This document shows positions 27,533 to 37,360 of a stretch of 64,000 nt of DNA, in pieces. A program made the position numbers and the translations under genes. The notes under the pieces are model-generated. The model saw only the letters and a list, made by a program, of their open reading frames with translations, had not been told where the DNA came from and made no database searches. This DNA comes from Chryseobacterium oncorhynchi (GTDB taxonomy: Bacteria; Bacteroidota; Bacteroidia; Flavobacteriales; Weeksellaceae). Within the stretch, counting starts at the first letter, position 1. Each line of letters opens with the position of its first letter. Location: NCBI RefSeq assembly GCF_002899895.1, contig NZ_PPEI02000003.1, forward strand, positions 558,001 through 622,000, written 5' to 3'.

Positions 27533-28312
27533 TTATTTAATCAAGATCTTCTTAGAATAAGTTTCTCCTTTCTTAGTCTGAACGGTCATGATGTAGACAC
27601 CTTCAGGCTGGTTGGTTTGAAAAGTATTTGAATTCAGCTTAGTACGGAATACTTCTTTTCCTGAAGTATTAACAAGGGTAACCTCTGAACCTTCCAACGG
27701 TAGATTTTTATCAAGAGTAACCTGTCCGTTTTGGCTGTGAGCAAGTAAACTTATAAACGGATCCTTATATTGGTATCCATAGTATACTCTAAGCTCACCA
27801 CCTAAATTAAGTAAACCTGAATTCACATTTATTTTAATTCGGTCATAAGGATTGTTCATCGTAAGCTCAATCTCACCCTTGCTTGGATCTGTATCTCCTA
27901 GCTTAAGAATGGTATTGCTTAGATTTTGGTAGTCATTATTTGAAACATCTCCATTAAATGTTTCAATAGATACACCTCCCAATACTTGTGCTGATAAAGG
28001 AGTTCCGTTCGATCCGATTCCTATCACCAACTTATTGGTATAAGTACTATTCGGGAAAATTAATGTTTGTTCAGTACGCGCTAGCAAGCCTATTGAAACC
28101 TGTAGAACAGAATAATCATTCTCATTACTTCCTACAGCATTTTGAGGATTCACTACTCCGCAGCCTATGCAGATACCAAAAACTTGATTCGTCTGGCTGC
28201 TCGCATAATACTTCACAATCTGTGCAAAAGACATGGAGTTCATTAAGAACAAAAATAGGGCTGACATCGCAGCCTTTATGGCATGCTGTCTCACTAATAA
28301 ATTGGTTTTCAT
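27533..28312 (-). CDS. T9SS-exported protein, tandem duplicate 1
   Basis: 259 residues; long signal sequence (MKTNLLVRQHAIKAAMSAL to about FAQ, residue 30). Mature part includes VFGICIGCGVVNPQNAVGSNENDY, a CxGC pair with an acidic loop that could bind metal, then beta-rich sequence and a C-terminal sorting domain with TLVNTSGKEVFRTKL, QPEGVYIMTVQTKKGETYSKKILIK split by a turn. Its neighbour at 28529-29302 has the same layout and about half identical residues, so the pair arose by tandem duplication. No function recognised beyond secretion. Confidence 0.7.
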   Translation of the reverse strand: MKTNLLVRQHAIKAAMSALFLFLMNSMSFAQIVKYYASSQTNQVFGICIGCGVVNPQNAVGSNENDYSVLQVSIGLLARTEQTLIFPNSTYTNKLVIGIGSNGTPLSAQVLGGVSIETFNGDVSNNDYQNLSNTILKLGDTDPSKGEIELTMNNPYDRIKINVNSGLLNLGGELRVYYGYQYKDPFISLLAHSQNGQVTLDKNLPLEGSEVTLVNTSGKEVFRTKLNSNTFQTNQPEGVYIMTVQTKKGETYSKKILIK

Positions 28313-28485
28313 ATGTTGATATTTTAGGATTTTAGTTTTTGTAAATTTACATATAAATTGATTATGTTGATTATTTTATTTCTTTTTTTTGTTATTTATT
28401 AATATTTGGTTTTTATAACTATAATTTTTTGAATTAGAAATAATGTGATTTAATATTTCATTTTCCCTGAGTTTAAACATATAAA

Positions 28486-28514
28486 AAACGGCAACCTTAC
28501 AAAGATTGCCGTTT
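28486..28514 (-). terminator. Terminator of T9SS cargo gene 2
   Basis: Hairpin AAACGGCAA / TTGCCGTTT with an 11-base loop, 15 bases after the stop of the gene at 28529; T tract on the minus strand. Confidence 0.75.
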
Positions 28515-28528
28515 CTGTTTCCTGAGAA

Positions 28529-29302
28529 TTATTTAATAATAATTTTTTTAGAATATGTTTTTCCTTCCTTAGTCTGAACGGTCATAAAGTAAACCCCTTC
28601 AGGCTGATTTGATTCAAAAGTTTTGGATCTTAGTTTAGAACGATGTACTTCTTTTCCTGAAGTATTGGTTAAAGCTATTTCTGCTCCGTCTAATGAGAGA
28701 TTAGCATCAAGAGTAACCTGTCCGTTTTGGCTATGAGCCATTATACTGATCAATGGATCCTGGTAAGCATAATAAATTCTAAATCCGCCACCAAGGCTTA
28801 GTACACCTCCTGTTAGACCTATTCTTATCCCATCATAGGGTTTTGCCGGCTTGAATTCTACTGTGCCTCTGTTTGGAGTTGCTCCCAGCTTTAGCAGGCT
28901 TATGTCTATGGTTCTACGGTCTTCATTAGAAGTGCCTCCATTCATTGTTTCAAGAGTAACACCACTTAGAAGCTGTACAGATAATGGAATATTGTCTGTT
29001 CCGATACCTACAACCAATCTCGTATCCGATCTAAGATCCGGAAAAATTAAAGTCTGCTGAATTCCTCCTAGTAAAGCCGTTCCCAGTACCATTGTAGCGT
29101 AATCATCTTCATTACCTCCAATTGCATTAAGCGGGTTGTCTACACGGCATCCCAGGCAAGCTACTCCAAATACACCCGAGCTTTGAGCATGAGCATAAAT
29201 TCTGTCTTGTCCAAACAATAGAGCTTGCGTTGAAAACAAAAATAAAGTGACTAGTGCAGCTTTAAAAGAGACATGATTTCCCAAAAGTAAATTAAATTTC
29301 AT
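28529..29302 (-). CDS. T9SS-exported protein, tandem duplicate 2
   Basis: 257 residues, same layout as the gene at 27533: long signal sequence to about LFGQ, FGVACLGCRVDNPLNAIGG (again a CxGC pair), the shared SLLKLGAT..GTVEF and LSIxAHSQNGQVTLD blocks, and a sorting domain ending in MTVQTKEGKTYSKKIIIK. The CxGC pair and the C-terminal 60 residues are the best conserved parts between the two, which suggests that both keep a common role at the cell surface or in the medium. Confidence 0.7.
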   Translation of the reverse strand: MKFNLLLGNHVSFKAALVTLFLFSTQALLFGQDRIYAHAQSSGVFGVACLGCRVDNPLNAIGGNEDDYATMVLGTALLGGIQQTLIFPDLRSDTRLVVGIGTDNIPLSVQLLSGVTLETMNGGTSNEDRRTIDISLLKLGATPNRGTVEFKPAKPYDGIRIGLTGGVLSLGGGFRIYYAYQDPLISIMAHSQNGQVTLDANLSLDGAEIALTNTSGKEVHRSKLRSKTFESNQPEGVYFMTVQTKEGKTYSKKIIIK

Positions 29303-29708
29303 GTTATTTATTTTTTAATGAATAGTTTTAGTCAAATTTAAGCATTTAATGGATTAGTAAAAAATAATATTTCCATTTGTGGTGATTTTTAAGGTGAAAT
29401 TAATATTGCTGAATAATATGAGTTGAAATCTCGAACTGAAGTTAAAAGATGATTACAGAGAATGGTAGGTTTAATGATCACGGGCTTGCTATTCTTAAGA
29501 GAAAGAATTAATACAAATGCTATTAAGATATTGAACGAACTGAAAGTGATTCCGGCTTTGCTCTTGGATGATCATTAACCTGGAGGTATTTAATTGTTAA
29601 GAAGAATGCATGAGTATTGATATATCAAACTAAGAAAGAGCGTAGATAAAGAAAGGATAAGAATAGTGATGTATATCAAAAAGATAAATAGGAGAGGTAT
29701 AGAAACAA
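29303..29708. other. Host flank left of the mobile element
   Basis: It holds a -7 box for the minus-strand gene (TAAATTTG on the minus strand, 29333-29340). The remainder has only very short ORFs (for example 34 codons at 29474-29578) without recognisable similarity. Confidence 0.5.
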
Positions 29709-29738
29709 AAAAAAGGATTTTCGAAAAAATCCTTTTTT
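29709..29738 (-). terminator. Original terminator of the tRNA-Glu genes, stranded by the insertion
   Basis: On the minus strand: AAAAAAGGATTTTTTCG then AAAATCCTTTTTTT, a classic hairpin plus T tract directly abutting the core GTAGCC (the reverse complement of the tRNA 3' end GGCTAC). No gene lies close enough on either strand to need it, but it fits exactly behind the tRNA-Glu gene now at 45580-45651. Confidence 0.75.
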
Positions 29739-29744
29739 GTAGCC
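29739..29744. other. attL core (GTAGCC)
   Basis: Six-base direct repeat of the sequence at 45579-45584. Left of it is the tRNA terminator (host); right of it is element DNA starting GAACCCGAACAAAT, an imperfect inverted match to the arm ATTTGTCCTGTTTA left of the other core. Confidence 0.75.
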
Positions 29745-29822
29745 GAACCCGAACAAATCTCGAAACATTTTTTGGAAGATTTGGAACGGTTAAACTCGTT
29801 AAGTCACGAAGCTACTGCCTAA
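29745..29822 (+). other. Left-end coding tail: alternative 3' end of the recombinase in the circular form
   Basis: Directly after the core the reading frame continues as EPEQISKHFLEDL, then ERLNSLSHEATA and a TAA at 29820. This is the same frame that enters the other core at codon 509 of the recombinase (45579). When the ends join, the recombinase therefore gains 25 residues here in place of the 10 tRNA-derived residues (RRGIEPLLPE) it has in the integrated state. The tail is acidic and helix-forming, unlike random readthrough. Seen in sequence; its use in the circle is inference. Confidence 0.75.
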
Positions 29823-29980
29823 AAGCATTAAGTAGAACCCTAATGAAAAAATATATTTGTTGATACTGTTTTATAATGTTAAAGTATATGTTGGTACATT
29901 TTTTTGACTAAATTTATAACCTATTTAAGCCACGAAACCGAATTATCAAGCATTATAATAGTTATCTTTTCGTAATTTGT

Positions 29981-29988
29981 TACCTTTG
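29981..29988 (+). promoter_or_regulatory. -7 box of the sce7726/sce7725/RES cassette
   Basis: TACCTTTG fits TAnnTTTG, 17 bases before the ATG at 30006. No clear -33 TTG. The remainder of 29823-30005 shows nothing else. Confidence 0.55.
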
Positions 29989-30005
29989 TAATGTAAAGAA
30001 GTAGT

Positions 30006-30875
30006 ATGAAAACTATACAAAAGTTGAGAGTATTATCACAAATTTTCTCCCCGCCTATGTTCCAAAAGATAGTACGGGAAGACGATTATGTGCTTTTTCA
30101 AAAACAAATAGATAAATACTTCAACACTACCTCATACGAAACCAACTTAGACATAATCAAGTCTTTATATAAGTCCTTACAAAAGCAATATAGATGTGAA
30201 TACATCTATAAGAATAATTTGATTATTGATATTATAAAAACTCATAGCTTAAAATCAACATTAACACTTAATGAACTAAAAATTGGTGCTTCAAAAGCTG
30301 ACTTGGTTATGTTGAACGGTGCTGTAAGAGTCTATGAGATTAAAACGGAACTTGACGGATTAGAAAAATTGGCAAAACAAATAAATGACTACCAAAAATT
30401 TGCCAATGAGGTACATATTGTTACAGATGAAAAATATGCTAAAAAGCTCCAAGTTGAATACGAAAATACAAGCATTGGTATTATCGCATTAAATGCCAAA
30501 AATAAATTGGAAACAATAAAAGAGGCAGATGCAAATAAATCTTTCTTCGACTTTGAAACTATTTTTAAAATATTGAGAAAGCAAGAGTATCTTGATTTAG
30601 TTGCTGTTAATTTTGGTTCTGTCCCTGATGTTCCTAATACAAAGATTTTTAGAGCTTGTTACGAACTACTTGCCACAATTGATATAGTTGATTTTCAAAA
30701 GCAGGTATTAAATAAACTAAAAGAGAGAAAACTATTGAACCCCGACTTGCTGAAATCATCTAAAACCCCAAGAGAACTAAAGCACATTTGTAATTCTTTG
30801 GATTTTAATGAGCAGGAATATCAAAGATTGTATAATTTTTTAGCAACCAAAAGCGTATGTATCAACCGTATATAA
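30006..30875 (+). CDS. sce7726-family protein with PD-(D/E)XK nuclease-like core
   Basis: 289 residues. The middle has the order expected of a PD-(D/E)XK nuclease: E89 and K92 (LNELKIG), D99 (SKADLVML), then E111-I-K113 after a strand (VRVYEIKTELDG) and Q125..Y129 (QINDY). These motifs and the overall sequence match the sce7726 family. The next gene (sce7725 family) overlaps its 3' end by 19 bases and a RES protein follows, so the three form one unit. A nuclease role in defence is inference from fold, gene set and the mobile-element setting. Confidence 0.75.
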   Translation: MKTIQKLRVLSQIFSPPMFQKIVREDDYVLFQKQIDKYFNTTSYETNLDIIKSLYKSLQKQYRCEYIYKNNLIIDIIKTHSLKSTLTLNELKIGASKADLVMLNGAVRVYEIKTELDGLEKLAKQINDYQKFANEVHIVTDEKYAKKLQVEYENTSIGIIALNAKNKLETIKEADANKSFFDFETIFKILRKQEYLDLVAVNFGSVPDVPNTKIFRACYELLATIDIVDFQKQVLNKLKERKLLNPDLLKSSKTPRELKHICNSLDFNEQEYQRLYNFLATKSVCINRI

Positions 30876-31798
30876 GAGGAAAGCAGTTTGAGTTGATAGG
30901 AATAAGAGAATTAACTAAACCTGTTCTTTTGCCAAATAAAGAAAAAGTATCTCCTATTATTGAACCTGTCAAGGATTCTTCTACTTTAAAGACTACGATA
31001 AAAGAATTAGCAAGTAATGATATCAACTTTACAGTTGTTGTTAATCCACAAGTAGGAACATTCAAAGATACCAATGCAATCTTTAATGCTATTAGCAGTT
31101 CAGTTGGAGATTATACAAATTATCAGATAGGTGTTATTTTCCATAATAGGATAGACCATTCAAAAGCTATTGGCATTTTACAACAATATGCAAAAGTTAT
31201 TCCTGCTCTAAGTATTATTCATAATGCCGTGTTTGATAACATTTCAGATGTTCTTAAATCATATCAAGAACATTTTGCCATTCGATATAATGTAATCAAT
31301 CTATCATCGACAAGTAGAAGATATTTTAGAAATTTTGAAAGAAATACCTTAATTGAACTTGATGATTATTTCAATGCTCAAACAAAGAATGCGGATTATT
31401 TGCAAGTAGATGAAAGCAATTTTTCAGAAGAACATATCTATTACAAAGAAGAAGGGTTTGAAGGTTTTTCGGACTATCTTTCTATTGGAGAGGAATATTC
31501 GGAAACAGGGTTTCTTCCCTATGCTGTTGCGATACATTTATCTTATGCGGAAGCACAGACAAATAGAATAAAAGTTAAACATTTTGTTTCTGACTCAAAT
31601 GATGACACATCAGATATTGCAGGAAAGTTTGCTGAGGCGTTAGATAAACTTATTGCTTGGTGTGACCAAACAGGCTATGACTCTATTGCTATATCTGAAT
31701 TTAGACGATTTCACGAAAACGGACACTTTCCAGGATTAGGGACATTGAAGAAACTTTCCTTAATGAACCATATAGATTTAGTATTGAAATTGATTTAG
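30857..31798 (+). CDS. sce7725-family protein
   Basis: 313 residues. Begins MYQPYIRGKQFELIGIREL and continues KVSPIIEPVKDSS, an N-terminal signature of the sce7725 family, related to phage beta-family proteins with an alternating beta/alpha (barrel-like) pattern. No catalytic motif could be read with confidence; conserved-looking acidic and aromatic points include FRRFHENGHFPG near the C-terminus. It overlaps the sce7726 gene by 19 bases and lies one base before the RES gene, so translation is probably coupled. Its role is unknown. Confidence 0.75.
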   Translation: MYQPYIRGKQFELIGIRELTKPVLLPNKEKVSPIIEPVKDSSTLKTTIKELASNDINFTVVVNPQVGTFKDTNAIFNAISSSVGDYTNYQIGVIFHNRIDHSKAIGILQQYAKVIPALSIIHNAVFDNISDVLKSYQEHFAIRYNVINLSSTSRRYFRNFERNTLIELDDYFNAQTKNADYLQVDESNFSEEHIYYKEEGFEGFSDYLSIGEEYSETGFLPYAVAIHLSYAEAQTNRIKVKHFVSDSNDDTSDIAGKFAEALDKLIAWCDQTGYDSIAISEFRRFHENGHFPGLGTLKKLSLMNHIDLVLKLI

Positions 31799-31799
31799 T

Positions 31800-32864
31800 A
31801 TGAATTGTTGCACAAATTGTTTTGAGAGCAGTTATATAAATGCTATCATTTTGGGTAACAAGATAACAGATAATTGTGATTATTGCCTGTCCGAAAATGT
31901 GAGTGTCTATGAGGCTTCCGAATTAAACCCTTTCTTTCTTGGGATTATTGACTTGTATGAAGTTGATACCGTCAATGGAAAACCATTAGAAAGTCAAATC
32001 ATTACGGATTTTCATAAAAAGGTATTTACCCAAAAACTAATTGATACAAATAATATAAAACAGCTCATTGCTGAGATTATTAAAGATGACATTGCCAATT
32101 ATCAAAATGTTTTAGACAACCCTGTAAGATTAAGGTTTCATAATACAGGAGCAGAGGAAGACGTTACTCAACCGCTTTTCCTTTCTTGGGATAAGTTTTC
32201 CGAAGAAATAAAAACCGTAAATAGATTTCATTTTGTAAATGCTTTGGATTTACAAAAATTAAAATCCTTATTCAAACATTTTCAGAAAGATTACAAAAAG
32301 GGAAAGAAATTTTATCGAGCAAGAATTAGTAATAATCCACAGGGGTATCCTTTCGAACAAATGGGTAATCCTCCTAATGAATTAGCTAAAAGCGGAAGAG
32401 CCAATCCAAATGGTATTTCTTATCTCTATATTGCTAATGACATAACAACAACTTTATATGAAGCAAGAGCAAGTTTATTTGATTACGTTTCTGTCGGTAC
32501 ATTTAAACTTGAAGAAGACATAAGAGTAGTTAATTTAAGTCGCTCCACATACGATGTATTCAGGCTTGCAGAATTAGAGTCTTTAGAAGAAGTTATGTTA
32601 CACGGTTCTTTCATTGATAAATTAGAAGAAGAACTTTCAAAGCCAAGAAGAAAGAATGACAGCGAATTGGATTATCTGCCAACACAGTATCTTTCAGAAC
32701 TGATAAAATCAATGGGATTTGACGGTATAGAATTTAGAAGTTCATTATATTCGCAGGGTTATAACGTTGCAATATTTTATCCTGAAAAATTCAAGTGCAT
32801 TGAAACTAATGTCTATGACATTGAAAATATAAATCTTGAATACACCCAATTAAATACTAAATAA
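31800..32864 (+). CDS. RES-domain protein with N-terminal zinc-binding domain
   Basis: 354 residues. N-terminus has paired CxxC motifs (C4/C7 and C26/C29), a probable zinc site as in the HEPN/RES N-terminal domain. Residues about 165-335 form a RES domain: KKFYRARI (R173), GISYLYIANDITTTLYEARAS (Y208 or Y210, E221) and GFDGIEFRSS..YNVAIF (S314/S315), giving the Arg-Tyr-Glu/Ser set of RES proteins. RES toxins degrade NAD+, so this is the likely effector of the cassette. No antitoxin of the usual Xre type is adjacent. Confidence 0.8.
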   Translation: MNCCTNCFESSYINAIILGNKITDNCDYCLSENVSVYEASELNPFFLGIIDLYEVDTVNGKPLESQIITDFHKKVFTQKLIDTNNIKQLIAEIIKDDIANYQNVLDNPVRLRFHNTGAEEDVTQPLFLSWDKFSEEIKTVNRFHFVNALDLQKLKSLFKHFQKDYKKGKKFYRARISNNPQGYPFEQMGNPPNELAKSGRANPNGISYLYIANDITTTLYEARASLFDYVSVGTFKLEEDIRVVNLSRSTYDVFRLAELESLEEVMLHGSFIDKLEEELSKPRRKNDSELDYLPTQYLSELIKSMGFDGIEFRSSLYSQGYNVAIFYPEKFKCIETNVYDIENINLEYTQLNTK

Positions 32865-32867
32865 ACC

Positions 32868-33719
32868 CTACCTCCCGTCCTGTTTATCCATATATTCTTC
32901 CAAAGAAGATTTCAGTTGGTCTAAAAACGAGGTGCGGGAACCGGCACGGTATTTCATTCGATGGAAAGAGTTATGCAGATCTCCTAAAGTAATCCGGAAT
33001 AGTTTTTCTAAAACCAAACTGATTTTTCGTATTCCTACTTTACCGTATGAAAGAGAGCCATTCGCATACAGAGCATAAATCAGTTCTATCAAGGCATTTT
33101 TACTGTCCGTCCAAAGAATACCATCGGATGAAATATCCCTTGCAGAAAGAGAGCCTGCTATTTCATCATTATTGATTTTTTGGAGTATGTAGGTATAGAG
33201 TAGCTCATTTGCTATTATCCGAGCCACTTTGTAATCATAGTAGGTTGAAAACAGAGGGTCAATTTCAAAGACGAAGCTATTCAGTCCATCGTGGAAATTA
33301 ATGTTGCCCAACCTAAAGTAAGTTTCATCACGGTCTGTTCTTCCTGAACGGTAATATCTGTAAAAATCGGAATTATAGATATGCTCCCTGTATTCCTGTT
33401 TTAATTCCCTTAATTGTTCTGAAAAATAACTTGCGTACATCTTTCCTCCATCAACAGGACAAGCTGTCTGTATGCGAAATATTTTATTGTGGTAAATGAG
33501 TTTGGAGAGAATGTATGGCTTAATGTTGCGAAAGAAATTGATTTCCTCCCAATGGTTTTTAAAGCCCTGCTGGGTAATATCCTCTCTTATTGACCATAAG
33601 TATTCTTGCAGGTATATCGTCGTTTGATATGCTTCATCAATTTCATTAGATGCAGACAGCGAAATAGCATTTTCTTTTCGCTGTATCTCCGAGATGATAT
33701 GATTTAATGAAGATACCAT
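32868..33719 (-). CDS. rteC: RteC-family regulator
   Basis: 283 residues, alpha-rich, matching the RteC family in length and in motifs such as YLQEYLWSIREDITQQGFK, EINFFRNIKPYILSKLIYH and the C-terminal DLHNSFHRMKYRAGSRTSFLD. RteC of CTnDOT is a DNA-binding activator of excision genes in Bacteroidota conjugative elements. The gene is convergent with the RES gene (3-base gap). In this serine-recombinase element no excisionase target is obvious, so its regulon may lie elsewhere or it is a remnant of another element. Confidence 0.85.
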   Translation of the reverse strand: MVSSLNHIISEIQRKENAISLSASNEIDEAYQTTIYLQEYLWSIREDITQQGFKNHWEEINFFRNIKPYILSKLIYHNKIFRIQTACPVDGGKMYASYFSEQLRELKQEYREHIYNSDFYRYYRSGRTDRDETYFRLGNINFHDGLNSFVFEIDPLFSTYYDYKVARIIANELLYTYILQKINNDEIAGSLSARDISSDGILWTDSKNALIELIYALYANGSLSYGKVGIRKISLVLEKLFRITLGDLHNSFHRMKYRAGSRTSFLDQLKSSLEEYMDKQDGR

Positions 33720-33861
33720 TTCGTATTTAGTTTACAATATTTCCTTTTATAAAAGAAAATTGCGTAGTATGATTATTAAAAAACACCAAAAGATGTTATT
33801 CAAAGAACACATTGATATTAGCTTCAATCTCTAAACCGTTGATTTGGAAATACATAATACC

Positions 33862-34722
33862 CTATTTGTTCATTCTTTTGTTATTTGTTGTATGTTGCGT
33901 TATTCCATCAATAATTTTATTCCAATCTTCGAAATGTAGTTCGTGTCCGGTTCCATCAAGCGTTATTAGTTTTGAGCCGTTTATCTTTTCAAGTAAAACT
34001 GCTGAATTCTTAAAATGCCATATTTTATCGTCCGTTCCGTGTACAATTAAGGTTGGTTGATTGATTTCGCTCAATCTGTTCCAGTATTCTTCACCACCTT
34101 GCAGTGCCGCATGATTGAACATACTTATATAGTTATTAGCTCTTTTAAATTCGGCTCTAATCAGTTTTTCACTTCTTTGTTTGTCAAATTGTTTCCTGCC
34201 GCTCATCAATTCAGCACCTTGAATTAAATAATTTGCCACACTGTCTTCATTTGTCCAATCTACGGTTTCAGCTTTTCCGTGAAAATCTAAAATACGCGTA
34301 TCCATTTCAGGAATTGTGGGGTCTGAGTCGCCCCAAGGACCTGATGAGATTAGTGTTATTGAACTTACCCTGTCGGCATATTTTATTGATGCTATTTGAG
34401 AAATCAGTCCGCCCAGTGAAATTCCCACAAAATTGGCTTTGACTATTTTATAGCCGTCCAAAATTGAAATAGCATCATGGGTTAAGTCAACAATATCATA
34501 GGGGGTTGAACCCGGTTCGTAATTAGTAGATTTTCCTACGTCCCTATTGTCGTAGCGAATAACAAAAAATCCCTTTTCAGATAGTTTCTGGCAAAATTCA
34601 GCATCCCAATACAACATGGATACCGTTGCTCCCGCAATCAAGAGTATTGCCGGATCTTTTTCACATCCAAAACTTTCGGTAAAAAGTCTTATTCCGTTTT
34701 TTTTAACTATTTTCTCTTTCAT
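33862..34722 (-). CDS. estT: Alpha/beta-hydrolase, probable macrolide esterase EstT
   Basis: 286 residues, complete alpha/beta-hydrolase. Nucleophile elbow VGISLGGL (S102), acid D231 in IVHGTDDKIW, and His H260 in LDGTGHELHF, with an oxyanion region near LIAGATVSMLYWD. EstT is a serine-dependent esterase that opens the lactone ring of 16-membered veterinary macrolides (tylosin, tilmicosin); I recall a Ser102/Asp231/His260-type triad and a tet(X) neighbourhood for it. It lies 17 bases after the tet(X) stop on the same strand. A generic hydrolase is the alternative; alignment to EstT would decide. Confidence 0.7.
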   Translation of the reverse strand: MKEKIVKKNGIRLFTESFGCEKDPAILLIAGATVSMLYWDAEFCQKLSEKGFFVIRYDNRDVGKSTNYEPGSTPYDIVDLTHDAISILDGYKIVKANFVGISLGGLISQIASIKYADRVSSITLISSGPWGDSDPTIPEMDTRILDFHGKAETVDWTNEDSVANYLIQGAELMSGRKQFDKQRSEKLIRAEFKRANNYISMFNHAALQGGEEYWNRLSEINQPTLIVHGTDDKIWHFKNSAVLLEKINGSKLITLDGTGHELHFEDWNKIIDGITQHTTNNKRMNK

Positions 34723-34739
34723 TTCCTCGCCTTTCTGTT

Positions 34740-36277
<1,538 letters not shown>

Positions 36278-36431
36278 ATTTTGTAATTATTTATCGGTTA
36301 CATATTGGTGTTGTCTGTAGGTTGTTCTACGATAATTGCCAACTTTTAACTTCTATACGAAGGAACATGTTGGGATACTTGAACTTTCGATTTAGCGCCA
36401 ACACGAGCAAACCGAAGTTAGCACCTACTCT

Positions 36432-37124
36432 CTATTCAGCATATTTTTTAAAAATACTTGTGGCAATGTGTCCGCCAAAACCAAAAGTATTACTCATTGC
36501 GTAATTCACTTGCCGTTGTTGTGATTGGTGTAACGTCAAGTTAAATATATCCCTATATTCAGGTTCAATATCTACCGAATTGATTGTTGGCGGAACAATG
36601 TTATTCTGAACAGCTTTAATACAAGCGATTGCTTCGATAGCCCCCGCAGCACCTAACAGATGTCCTGTCATTGATTTTGTCGCACTAATATTTAATTTGC
36701 CTTGTCTGCCGAAAAGTCTTGCTATTGCTTTTAATTCGCTCATATCGCCTTGTGGTGTTGATGTAGCGTGTGTGTTCAGATAATCTATTTCATTGGCGGA
36801 AATATTTGCGTCTTCCAATGCTAAAACCATACCTAAATATGCCCCTTCTCCCTCTGGGTGCGTACCAGTTAAATGATATGCGTCTGAAGCCATGCCACCG
36901 CCAGCAATCTCGGCAATAATCGGAGCATTTCGTTTTATAGCGTGTTCATAGTTTTCCAAAATAATTGCACCTGCTCCCTCGCCCATAACAAAACCGTCTC
37001 TGTTGATGTCAAAAGGACGTGATGCCATTTGCGGATTTTCATTTAAGGTTGACAATGCTTTTGACGCGTTGAAACCACCAACGGCACTTTCGTTAATAGG
37101 CGCTTCCGAACCGCCTGTTATTAT
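36432..37124 (-). pseudogene. fabF: fabF (3-oxoacyl-ACP synthase II) 3' fragment cut by ISCR2
   Basis: About 230 residues matching the C-terminal 55 percent of FabF: FNASKALSTLNENPQMASRPFD, NTHATSTP (His), KSMTGHLLGAAGA (second active-site His) and the end SNTFGFGGH. The first ~180 residues with the nucleophilic Cys are missing; reading frame and homology stop at 37124-37127, where the ISCR2 end (CACGTATAGGAAG on the plus strand) begins. The apparent GTG start arises at the junction. No N-terminal half exists elsewhere in the window, as expected for one-ended rolling-circle insertion or later loss. Confidence 0.85.
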
Positions 37125-37148
37125 CACGTATAGGAAGAATAAACGCCC
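37125..37148 (-). other. oriIS end of ISCR2
   Basis: The minus strand ends with TTCTTCCTATACGTG, close to the oriIS ends known for ISCR elements (ISCR1 has TTCCTATACCC). It abuts the broken fabF, as expected for the precise rolling-circle initiation end downstream of the transposase. Confidence 0.65.
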
Positions 37149-37360
37149 TTTTCACCCAAGTCCAACAGCTTTGGACCGCAGTTGACTCTTTCGACACCCC
37201 TGCGATGCAACCCAATCCGGCTGACGGGGAGCCAGCAACGCTGAAAATTTACCCTCCTCTTTCCCACTAGCGGCTCCTTTTCCGACAACCAGCACGGCGG
37301 ATCCCTGCCGCGGCGCTGTGAACGCAGCATTTTGATTGGTATCGTTGGCCTTCAGGCTCG

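Noticed and set aside
29474-29578. 34-codon ORF in the host flank
   Set aside because: Too short, no -7 box at a suitable distance and no recognised motif.
29739-29800. Partial duplicate of tRNA-Glu at the left end, as made by tyrosine integrases
   Set aside because: Only the 6-base core is shared; the T-arm and anticodon sequence are absent, which agrees with a serine recombinase.
29666-29863. 65-residue ORF across the left element boundary
   Set aside because: It runs through a terminator hairpin and the attachment core in a different frame from the recombinase tail and has no recognisable similarity.
36432-37127. Complete 231-residue FabF-like gene with GTG start
   Set aside because: The GTG is formed at the ISCR2 junction and the N-terminal half with the catalytic Cys is missing; treated as a pseudogene.
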